This document shows positions 1 to 6,710 of a stretch of DNA of 64,000 bases, one piece after another. How positions within the stretch are numbered: the stretch's first letter is position 1; the number at the start of each line of letters is the position of its first letter. The stretch comes from Bacteroides fragilis (lineage in GTDB: Bacteria; Bacteroidota; Bacteroidia; Bacteroidales; DTGW01): NCBI GenBank assembly GCA_945889005.1, contig CAMDBI010000001.1:122478-186477 (forward strand), in the 5' to 3' direction. The translations under genes were made by a program, and so were the position numbers. A model generated the notes under the pieces. It did not search any database. It was given only the letters and a program-made list of their open reading frames with translations, and had not been told where the DNA came from.

Positions 1-206
1 AAATTAAACCTGTAAAAGCTAATTGTATTGATACGACTGGCGCAGGCGATTTATTTGCAGCAGGATTTCTTTTTGGTTATTCAAAAGGACTTTCGATGGA
101 AGATTGTGGTTACAATGCTTCGATACTTGGAGCTAAGGTTGTTGAAACCATTGGAGCCAAGATTTCGTTGGATATATGGAAACAAGTGAAAACACAATTG
201 AAGTAA
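1..206 (+). CDS. PfkB-family sugar/nucleoside kinase, C-terminal fragment
   Basis: Only the last 67 codons lie in the window; the reading frame is open from base 3 to the TAA at 204-206. The fragment begins IKPVKANCIDTTGAGDLFAAG, and the DTTGAGD block is the PfkB signature 2 that holds the catalytic Asp base and the anion hole. The remaining C-terminal helices (GAKVVETIGAK) resemble adenosine kinase or ribokinase-like members in Bacteroidota. Substrate cannot be decided from this piece. The next gene starts on the base after the stop codon, so the two are probably cotranscribed. Family placement is firm; the exact substrate is unknown. Confidence 0.85.
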   Translation, partial: IKPVKANCIDTTGAGDLFAAGFLFGYSKGLSMEDCGYNASILGAKVVETIGAKISLDIWKQVKTQLK

Positions 207-1475
207 ATGTTTGAAATAATAAAAGATATACCTCGCGAATTGACCGATTTTATATTGGTTACTATCATTTCGCTTATAATTGGATTAGAGCAACGCAAAG
301 TTCATGAATTGCCCTTAGAAAAACATTTGTTTGGCACCGATCGAACTTTTACTTTTATAGGAATGCTCGGTTATATCTTAATTATTGCATTTAAACCGAC
401 CTTTACAATTTATATTGTCGGATTTATAGTATTATCGGTATTTTTGTCAATATCATATTTTTATAAAATTAAAGAAACGGGCGATTATGGTCTAACTACC
501 ATTCTAATAGCTTTACTCACCTATTGTATTCCACTTTTATTGGTAACTCAGCCACTTTGGTTGTTTTTGTTGGTGGTAGTAACCATTCTTATTTTTACCG
601 AACTCAAGGAGTCGTTGTTGGTTTTTAGCCAAAGGTTCGATAGGGAAGAGTTTATAACACTTGCCAAATTTTTGGTAATGGCAGGTGTAATATTGCCAAT
701 AGTCCCCAATACGCCAATTGTACCATATTTGAGTATTACACCTTATAAGATTTGGGCTGCAGTAGTAGTTATTTCGTCGGTTTCATATATCAGCTATTTA
801 CTTCGTAAGTTTGTTTTTAAAGGATCGGGCATATTGCTATCGGGCATATTGGGCGGTTTGTATAGCAGTACAGCCACCACGTTTGTATTGTCGCGCAAGT
901 TAAAATTGGCTCAAAGCAACCGTTTTCATTACATGGGAGCTATTGTTATGGCAACCGGTATGATGTATCTTCGGGTTGGCTTGTTGTTGATCATTTTTAA
1001 TAAAATGCTGTTTATGGTTTTGAAAGAAGAGATTTTGATTTTGGTTCTTCTTTCATTCATTACAGGAGGTGCATTGGCTTTTTTTAAAAAAGAAAAACAG
1101 TCGGATGTTGAGCAAAGCTTTACCGATAAAAACCCTTTGGAGTTCAAGGTTGCCGTAATTTTTACAGTTATTTATGTTGTTTTTACCTATATTACATGGT
1201 ATGCTATAAATTCGTGGGGCGAATCGGGATTAAAACTTTTAGCTGGAATTGTTGGTATTACAGATATTGACCCACTTTTGCTCAGTCTTTTTCAAGGAAA
1301 ATACAATGTTTCGGTTCATACGATTGTATCTGCATCATTTATCGCAATTATAAGCAACAACATTGCAAAGATGTGTTATGCATGCTTTCTTTCGGGTAAA
1401 AACAATAGAATACCTTTAATTATTGGTTTTTCTTCTGTTATCATTGGCAATATTATTATACTTTTGCTGATCTAA
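207..1475 (+). CDS. MgtC/SapB-type membrane protein with DUF4010 domain
   Basis: A 422-residue polytopic membrane protein. Residues about 12-140 match the MgtC/SapB pattern, starting with an amphipathic lead and the helix ending in IGLEQRKVHE; residues about 160-400 match the DUF4010 half, with the small-residue stretch GGLYSSTATTFVLSRK near the middle. I count roughly 11-12 hydrophobic helices. MgtC-like proteins are linked to Mg2+ limitation and regulation of P-type or F-type ATPases in other bacteria, but the DUF4010 fusions have no firmly established role, so function here is open. It follows the kinase with no gap and precedes nadB by 10 bases, suggesting one plus-strand transcript. Confidence 0.85.
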   Translation: MFEIIKDIPRELTDFILVTIISLIIGLEQRKVHELPLEKHLFGTDRTFTFIGMLGYILIIAFKPTFTIYIVGFIVLSVFLSISYFYKIKETGDYGLTTILIALLTYCIPLLLVTQPLWLFLLVVVTILIFTELKESLLVFSQRFDREEFITLAKFLVMAGVILPIVPNTPIVPYLSITPYKIWAAVVVISSVSYISYLLRKFVFKGSGILLSGILGGLYSSTATTFVLSRKLKLAQSNRFHYMGAIVMATGMMYLRVGLLLIIFNKMLFMVLKEEILILVLLSFITGGALAFFKKEKQSDVEQSFTDKNPLEFKVAVIFTVIYVVFTYITWYAINSWGESGLKLLAGIVGITDIDPLLLSLFQGKYNVSVHTIVSASFIAIISNNIAKMCYACFLSGKNNRIPLIIGFSSVIIGNIIILLLI

Positions 1476-1485
1476 GTCGTAAAAA

Positions 1486-3075
1486 ATGAATGAACGATTC
1501 GATTTTCTGGTTATAGGTTCGGGTATTGCCGGCTTGAGTTTTGCTTTGAAAGTAGCCAAACATGGAAAAGTTTGCATTGTTGCCAAATCGAGTATTGATG
1601 ATACCAATACCGTGTATGCACAAGGAGGTATTGCGTCTGTATTGTACAATCCCGACAATTTTGAAAAGCATATTGAGGATACTCTCATATGTGGCGATGG
1701 GCATTGCACGCGCGAGGTAGTAGAAATGATTATCAAAAAAGGTCCAAAAGCAATCGACGAATTACTGAGTTATGGAACCGATTTTGATAAGACAGCAGAA
1801 GGCTCCTTCGATTTGGCAAAAGAAGGTGGACATAGCGAACACCGAATACTTCATCACAAAGACAATACCGGATGGGAAATTCAGAGAGTACTATCCAACG
1901 AAGTCAGAAAAAATAAGAACATTGTAGTTTATGAAAATCATTTTGCAGTCGATATTATTACACAGCACAGTTTAGGTAAATTAGTTAAGCGATATTACAA
2001 CAACATCGAATGTTACGGAGCTTATGTATTGGATACAACGAATAATTGCATAAAAACTATTCTTGCACCTGTTACCATGATGGCAACAGGAGGCACCGGA
2101 AATCTTTATCATACAACCACCAATCCATCGGTAGCAACTGGCGATGGAATAGCAATGGTATACCGTGCCAAGGGAATAATCGATGATATGGAGTTTGTTC
2201 AATTTCATCCAACTTCTCTCTATTTGCCCGGAGAAAGGCCATCGTTTCTTATAACAGAGGCTATGCGAGGCTTTGGAGCAATTTTGAAAACACAAGCAGG
2301 ACAGGAATTTATGCACCGTTACGATAGCCGTGGTTCGCTTGCTCCTCGCGATATTGTAGCACGTGCTATCGACAATGAGATGAAAATTAGTGGCGACGAT
2401 TTCGTTTACTTAGACTGTAGTCATCTCGATAAACAAGCTTTGATCGATCATTTTCCAAATATATATGAAAAGTGCATGCGCGAAGGCATAGACATTTCGA
2501 AAGATATGATACCAGTCGTACCTGCTGCTCATTTTATTTGTGGAGGTATTAAAGTAGATATGGACGGGTGTTCGAACATTAATCGTTTGTATGCTGCGGG
2601 CGAAACCGCTTGTTCGGGTCTTCATGGTGCAAACCGATTAGCTTCAAACTCGCTTCTCGAAGCAGTTGTTTTAGCAGAAAATGCAGCTCAACATGCCATT
2701 GAGAATTTTAGAAAATATTCTATTCCAACAGGAATTCCCGACTGGAACGACGAAGGTACTTCGCACAACGAGGAAATGGTTCTTATTACTCAAAACATGA
2801 AAGAAATGCAACAGATTATGAGCAATTACGTGGGGATTGTTCGTAGCGATATACGTTTGAAGCGTGCCATGGATCGTCTGGAAATTATTTACAACGAAAC
2901 AGAAGACTTGTACCGTCGTTCGAAATTATCGAAAATGCTTTGCGAACTTCGTAACCTGATAAATGTTGGTTACCTGATTATAAAAATGGCTCAACAACGC
3001 ACCGAAAGCATTGGATTGCACTATAATATTGATCATCCGAAGAATAAGAATAAGTTGAGGGCAAAAAATTTGTAG
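1486..3075 (+). CDS. nadB: L-aspartate oxidase (NAD biosynthesis)
   Basis: Oxidises L-aspartate to iminoaspartate with FAD, the first step of de novo NAD synthesis, feeding quinolinate synthase NadA. The 529 residues match the usual length. Visible landmarks: FAD-binding VIGSGIAG at 9-16, the NTVYAQGGIA loop at 41-50, the active-site region EGGHSEHR at 113-120, EFVQFHPT at 236-243, and APRDIVARAI near 286-295 with the catalytic-type Arg. The C-terminal helical domain ends in a Lys/Asn-rich tail. No nadA or nadC is adjacent. Odd point: codons 495-521 (2968-3048) are repeated, with mainly synonymous differences, at 10140-10220 beyond the accessory islet, which suggests this 3' end was replaced or joined during an integration. 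Confidence 0.97.
   Translation: MNERFDFLVIGSGIAGLSFALKVAKHGKVCIVAKSSIDDTNTVYAQGGIASVLYNPDNFEKHIEDTLICGDGHCTREVVEMIIKKGPKAIDELLSYGTDFDKTAEGSFDLAKEGGHSEHRILHHKDNTGWEIQRVLSNEVRKNKNIVVYENHFAVDIITQHSLGKLVKRYYNNIECYGAYVLDTTNNCIKTILAPVTMMATGGTGNLYHTTTNPSVATGDGIAMVYRAKGIIDDMEFVQFHPTSLYLPGERPSFLITEAMRGFGAILKTQAGQEFMHRYDSRGSLAPRDIVARAIDNEMKISGDDFVYLDCSHLDKQALIDHFPNIYEKCMREGIDISKDMIPVVPAAHFICGGIKVDMDGCSNINRLYAAGETACSGLHGANRLASNSLLEAVVLAENAAQHAIENFRKYSIPTGIPDWNDEGTSHNEEMVLITQNMKEMQQIMSNYVGIVRSDIRLKRAMDRLEIIYNETEDLYRRSKLSKMLCELRNLINVGYLIIKMAQQRTESIGLHYNIDHPKNKNKLRAKNL
2968..3048 (+). repeat. nadB 3'-end direct repeat, proximal copy
   Basis: These 27 codons of nadB align without gaps to 10140-10220. I count 10 mismatches in 81 bases, nine of them at synonymous third positions and one giving Pro to Ser. 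The two copies bracket about 7.1 kb that contains the mobile mystery pair and the FecI/FecR locus. Confidence 0.85.
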
Positions 3076-3255
3076 GAGAGTAAAATTTTCTTGAATTTAT
3101 TCAGCAGACCACTTTTCAGCTTTGGCTGTGCCTAAGTCGTTGATAAAATATATTACAAGTAGCTCTATAACCAAAGCTATGTCGAACGGGGGAGATCATA
3201 ATAAGCGTATTAACATAATTAACTAAAAAAAATCAGTTTCATTGTTAGGATTTCA

Positions 3256-3852
3256 TTAAGAACGAGCAAAAGATAATAAAGGTTTTATATCACCCTTATC
3301 AGCATTCCTTATTGCTCCAAGATAATTGGCTCTGTTATCTCCCCGTTTTGTTAAATTTTTTGCACCCCATGTATATAAAGGCTGTTTAAATATTTTCTCA
3401 ATAATAATGTCTGCCATTAGTCGGCTATGCCTTTCGTTACCATTTGGGAAACAGTGAATTTTAACTATGCGGTGTTTAAAGCGAATTGCCTGTTCATCGG
3501 GTGTATAGATTTTATTGTATAACCAATATTTTGCATCATCCAAAAGGTATTTTAATTCGGTCGATATTTGCCATTTATCAACGCCAATATTTTTATTCGA
3601 TTCTCTAAACTTGCCAGCCCATGACCAAACATTGCCATACATACGTTTGTGTATGTTTTTAATAAATACCTCTGAAAAAATTTCTTCAGATTTAAACGAA
3701 CGAGTCATAATCCATAGAATTGCTTGTTCAATGTTTTGTTGTTCGAATTCATCTAATTCGCCACGAGTAGCAATAGTCGGAATAAGTAAACCTTCTTTTT
3801 CGTCCTCATCTAATGGTGTTTGTCCCTCAATATATTCTATGTTTAATCCCAT
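3256..3852 (-). CDS. Fic-domain protein, mobile mystery protein B type
   Basis: A 198-residue Fic-fold protein of the type called mobile mystery protein B; Fic enzymes usually transfer AMP or a related moiety from a nucleotide to a target hydroxyl. The active-site loop is HCFPNGNERHSR at 133-144: the catalytic His133, Phe135, Asn139, Arg141 and Arg144 remain, but the second Gly of the canonical GNGR is Glu140, and Pro after His is Cys. The upstream WSWAGKFRESNKNIG (76-90) is the typical flap region of Fic proteins. Start is ATG at 3852, overlapping the end of the HTH gene by 10 bases, so translation is probably coupled. Likely the toxin or effector half of a two-gene module; the Gly-to-Glu change may reduce activity. 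Confidence 0.85.
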   Translation of the reverse strand: MGLNIEYIEGQTPLDEDEKEGLLIPTIATRGELDEFEQQNIEQAILWIMTRSFKSEEIFSEVFIKNIHKRMYGNVWSWAGKFRESNKNIGVDKWQISTELKYLLDDAKYWLYNKIYTPDEQAIRFKHRIVKIHCFPNGNERHSRLMADIIIEKIFKQPLYTWGAKNLTKRGDNRANYLGAIRNADKGDIKPLLSFARS

Positions 3853-4301
3853 AAAATTTTAGGCATTTGGGTTTTAATTTCGAAAGTTCGTTCTTCAATC
3901 GCCTTTTTTATACGCATTTGCGAATTTTCTTGGTCTTCAAGTTTCATCGTATTTGATGTTCGCATTACTATATGAGTTGCAAGCTCTTTAGCTTTACGAT
4001 CAATGAGAGCTTCCAACGAACCATCTTTAGGAACAAAGCCATAAATCAATTGCATATCCAATGCATTAGCAACTTCTTTTAATGTTTTAATTGTAATTGC
4101 CCCATTTTTCTCTCTTTCTTCAAGTTTAGAAACACTTTGTTTAGTTATCGATAACTTTTTGCCCAATTGTTGTAACGACATACCCAAAGCATTTCTAACA
4201 GCAAATATCCAACCTGTAGGTGGTGGAACAACTTTTTGCAACTTAGCAAATTCAAGTGTTTTGCTATCTAATTGCTGTAATTGTAATGACTTCTTATTCA
4301 T
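3843..4301 (-). CDS. HTH regulator, mobile mystery protein A type
   Basis: A 152-residue protein with a Cro/C1-type helix-turn-helix at about 38-62 (MSLQQLGKKLSITKQSVSKL) followed by LKEVANALDMQLIYGFVP, the arrangement seen in mobile mystery protein A. It is the first gene of a two-gene operon with the Fic protein and overlaps it by 10 bases, as antitoxin/toxin pairs do. Two 20-bp direct repeats in its own promoter (4336-4355 and 4369-4388) are likely its operators. Near the C-terminus, T118-M-K-L-E122-D resembles the (S/T)xxxE(G/N) Fic-inhibitory motif, which would give this protein a direct role in silencing its partner; that is inference. Confidence 0.85.
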   Translation of the reverse strand: MNKKSLQLQQLDSKTLEFAKLQKVVPPPTGWIFAVRNALGMSLQQLGKKLSITKQSVSKLEEREKNGAITIKTLKEVANALDMQLIYGFVPKDGSLEALIDRKAKELATHIVMRTSNTMKLEDQENSQMRIKKAIEERTFEIKTQMPKILWD

Positions 4302-4332
4302 TTAGTAAATATATATATTGACATTATGTATT

Positions 4333-4363
4333 CAAATGTAATACTATAATATGACACATACAA
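4333..4363 (-). promoter_or_regulatory. Promoter of the HTH/Fic operon
   Basis: Read on the minus strand, TACATTTG (plus 4333-4340) fits the Bacteroidota -7 box TAnnTTTG, and TTG (plus 4361-4363) lies 20 bases upstream as a -33 element. The gene start is 32 bases beyond the -7 box. Confidence 0.5.
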
Positions 4364-4388
4364 TATTTATGTAATATTATAATATGAC
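4336..4388. repeat. Paired 20-bp direct repeats, probable operators
   Basis: ATGTAATACTATAATATGAC at 4336-4355 and ATGTAATATTATAATATGAC at 4369-4388 differ at one base and are spaced 33 bases start to start, about three helical turns. Each has a dyad core; in the second it is the perfect palindrome ATATTATAATAT. One overlaps the -7 box and spacer and the other lies just upstream of -33, a layout suited to cooperative autorepression by the HTH protein. Confidence 0.6.
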
Positions 4389-4502
4389 TTTTTGATATAA
4401 TTTGTTATAAATTTAAGTTTCTTACACAACTATAAAGGCCTAAACTGCGAGATTTGCTAATCGATAACCGATATAAAACTTCCTGTGCATTTTTTATCCT
4501 TT

Positions 4503-4532
4503 TTTGTGCAGCTTGTTTTTTTAATATATTTG
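4503..4532 (+). promoter_or_regulatory. Promoter of the ECF sigma gene
   Basis: TTTG at 4503-4506 and TATATTTG at 4525-4532 are 18 bases apart and match the Bacteroidota housekeeping -33/-7 pattern. The ATG of the sigma gene follows 28 bases after the -7 box. Confidence 0.5.
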
Positions 4533-4560
4533 CTATGAATCTATATCTATAAGTCTCTAA

Positions 4561-5118
4561 ATGCAAATTGATAGTACGCAGTTAAACACCATACTAAAAT
4601 TCCAAAGTGGCGATAAAGAGACTTATCGGCAAATATTTGATTTGCTATACCCTGCGATGTGTTTATTTGCAAAGAAATTCATTAATGATTATGATGATTC
4701 AGAAGACATTGTTCAAGAAGTTTTTATAGAACTTTGGTGTCAACGTGCTAAATTTGAAAACATCAATCACATTAAATCATTCCTATACCTTTCAATTAAA
4801 AACAAGAGTTTGAATTTTAATAAACACATTTTGACTAAAGAAAAGCATTTAAAATCAATAATAGATAATAATGATATTTTCTTTGAAGATTCTGTTCTTG
4901 AAGTCGAAGTAATTCAAAGTTTAAATAAAGCAATAACCAAGCTCCCCGAACAACGTAAACAAGTAATTTTGCTAAGTATGCAAGGTTTGAAAAACAACGA
5001 GATAGCAGAAGAAATGCAAATATCTATTGATACAGTTAAGCTGCATAAGAAATTAGCCTACAAACAACTGCGTGATAAATTAGGTAATTCAATTTCCTCC
5101 TTTTTATTTCTTTTCTAA
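4561..5118 (+). CDS. ECF RNA polymerase sigma factor (FecI-like)
   Basis: A 185-residue sigma-70 family protein with only regions 2 and 4. Region 2 spans about 22-90 and contains DYDDSEDIVQEVFIELW, the core RNA polymerase and -10 recognition helices; region 4 spans about 125-175 with LPEQRKQVILLSMQGLKNNE followed by the HTH IAEEMQISIDTVKLHKK. It belongs to the Bacteroidota expansion of ECF factors paired with FecR anti-sigma proteins. The fecR-like gene follows after a 70-bp palindromic element, and the TonB receptor comes next, so the expected circuit is receptor to FecR to this sigma factor, which then drives the receptor gene. Confidence 0.93.
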   Translation: MQIDSTQLNTILKFQSGDKETYRQIFDLLYPAMCLFAKKFINDYDDSEDIVQEVFIELWCQRAKFENINHIKSFLYLSIKNKSLNFNKHILTKEKHLKSIIDNNDIFFEDSVLEVEVIQSLNKAITKLPEQRKQVILLSMQGLKNNEIAEEMQISIDTVKLHKKLAYKQLRDKLGNSISSFLFLF

Positions 5119-5153
5119 AATCTAATAGAGGTTATATAAAAAGCCAAAAATCA

Positions 5154-5223
5154 CCCCAAACCCCTAAAGGGGCTTAATTGTAAGTAACTCATTACCAAAA
5201 GTCCCCTTTAGGGGATTTAGGGG
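5154..5223. repeat. 70-bp palindromic intergenic element, copy 1
   Basis: A left arm of 22 bases (5154-5175, CCCCAAACCCCTAAAGGGG core), a 23-base loop and a right arm of 25 bases (5199-5223) form a strong hairpin. Each arm also contains the small palindrome CCCCTAAAGGGG or CCCCTTTAGGGG. An inverted copy with matching arms but a different loop lies at 6597-6666, so the two bracket the FecR gene. The hairpin may also attenuate or terminate sigma-gene transcripts. Confidence 0.85.
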
Positions 5224-5366
5224 TTAATAATTTGCTAATTAATATTTTACAATACCTAAACAATTTAGAAATTTTAAATCAATCTAAATTTATTCTCAAA
5301 ACAATATACCCACTTTTTATTTTAAGTTGTATTAATAGTTAATTCTGAAATCATAATTTGATTAAC

Positions 5367-6557
5367 ATGAAAAAGCTAAATACAATATTTGACATTGCTG
5401 CCCTTATTGTAAAGGAAAAAACAGAGGAAATATCGCCAGCAGAAAATGAATTATTACAAAAATGGCTCAAAGAAAATGAGCATAATAGTGACATTTACAA
5501 TAAAATAAAGAATGACGATTTATTGATATCTGACCTTAATGAATTGAGGAAATTCGATTCAGCAAGAGCATTTAAAAAAATAGAAAAGGAATTATTTTCG
5601 AAAGAAAAGGGTGTTAAGGTTTTCAAACAAATACCAAACTATTTGAAATATGCTGCATCAATTGCAGTATTGGTAGCTTGTTCTTACTTTTTTTATAATC
5701 AGTATGAAACAAATGGAATTTCTGAAAAAACAATTGTTGCAGGAAATCAAAAGGCAATTCTTATCACATCAGACAATACGACTATAGAACTTGATAGTAC
5801 TGCTAATAAACAGGTCATTAATGGCGAGTTAGCACAAATACATCAATCGGGTTCAACTTTAAGTTACAGTATTGATGACACATTCAATAATCAGAACATT
5901 GCATTATCATATAATACCCTCATAACTCCAAGAGGTGGCGAATATAACTTGGTATTATCGGATGGTACAGAAGTTATGCTTAATTCTAGTTCAAAGCTAA
6001 GATTCCCAGTTGTTTTTAATGGTAATAGTCGTGAAGTTGAACTAGAAGGTGAAGCATACTTTAAAGTTTCAAAATCGAAAGACAAACTTTTTATTGTAAA
6101 GACAAATAATTTGAATGTTAATGTTTATGGCACTGTGTTTAATGTTTTAGCCTATCCCAACGAAAATATTATCCAAACAACACTTGTAGAGGGAAGCGTA
6201 GGTATTGGTTTACATAATGTTACTTCTGTAATTAATATCAAACCCGGACAACAATTGACTTATAATAGAGATTCAAAAAAGGCTGAAACCAAAGAAGTAG
6301 ATACAGAGCTATATACAGGATGGACTAAAGGTATGTTCATATTCGAAAATGAACCGATTGAAAGTATATTAAAAACAATGTCAAGGTGGTATAATTTTGA
6401 CTTTGAATTTAAAGCAAATAATCTAAAAAATCAACGGTTTACATTAAGCCTTGGGCGGTATGACAATATTAATAAGATATTAGAGATGATTTCCATATCA
6501 TCCGATTTGAAATTCACAACCAAAGGAAATACAATAATAGTTAATTCAGAAAATTAA
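5367..6557 (+). CDS. FecR-family anti-sigma regulator
   Basis: An inner-membrane anti-sigma protein of 396 residues. The N-terminal cytoplasmic part (about 1-85) would bind the ECF sigma factor; a single membrane helix at about 90-108 (YLKYAASIAVLVACSYFFY) follows; the periplasmic part contains the FecR domain (LSDGTEVMLNSSSKLRFP, then EVELEGEAYFKVSK) and a C-terminal DUF4974-like region from about 320 (FENEPIESILKTMSRWYN). I chose the ATG at 5367 over a TTG three codons upstream because MKKLN is a typical beginning. Flanked on both sides by 70-bp inverted elements. Expected to receive the signal from the TonB receptor and release the sigma factor. Confidence 0.92.
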   Translation: MKKLNTIFDIAALIVKEKTEEISPAENELLQKWLKENEHNSDIYNKIKNDDLLISDLNELRKFDSARAFKKIEKELFSKEKGVKVFKQIPNYLKYAASIAVLVACSYFFYNQYETNGISEKTIVAGNQKAILITSDNTTIELDSTANKQVINGELAQIHQSGSTLSYSIDDTFNNQNIALSYNTLITPRGGEYNLVLSDGTEVMLNSSSKLRFPVVFNGNSREVELEGEAYFKVSKSKDKLFIVKTNNLNVNVYGTVFNVLAYPNENIIQTTLVEGSVGIGLHNVTSVINIKPGQQLTYNRDSKKAETKEVDTELYTGWTKGMFIFENEPIESILKTMSRWYNFDFEFKANNLKNQRFTLSLGRYDNINKILEMISISSDLKFTTKGNTIIVNSEN

Positions 6558-6596
6558 AAAAGGGGCAATATGAAAAGAACAATTGCTTATTATTCA

Positions 6597-6666
6597 CCCC
6601 TAAATCCCCTAAAGGGGACTTGTTGAAATTAACATCATACATCAAAGCCCCTTTAGGGGTTTGGGG
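6597..6666. repeat. 70-bp palindromic intergenic element, copy 2 (inverted)
   Basis: Left arm 25 bases (6597-6621), loop 23 bases, right arm 22 bases (6645-6666). The arms are the reverse complement of those of copy 1, while the loop is unrelated. It lies between fecR and the TonB receptor gene, 45 bases before the receptor ATG. Confidence 0.85.
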
Positions 6667-6710
6667 AAAGATTAAAAAATTTACTTATCATTTTAAAGAA
6701 AAACAAATTT

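Noticed and set aside
3515..3862. 115-codon plus-strand frame opposite the Fic gene
   Set aside because: Fully antisense to a recognisable Fic protein, with no homology of its own.
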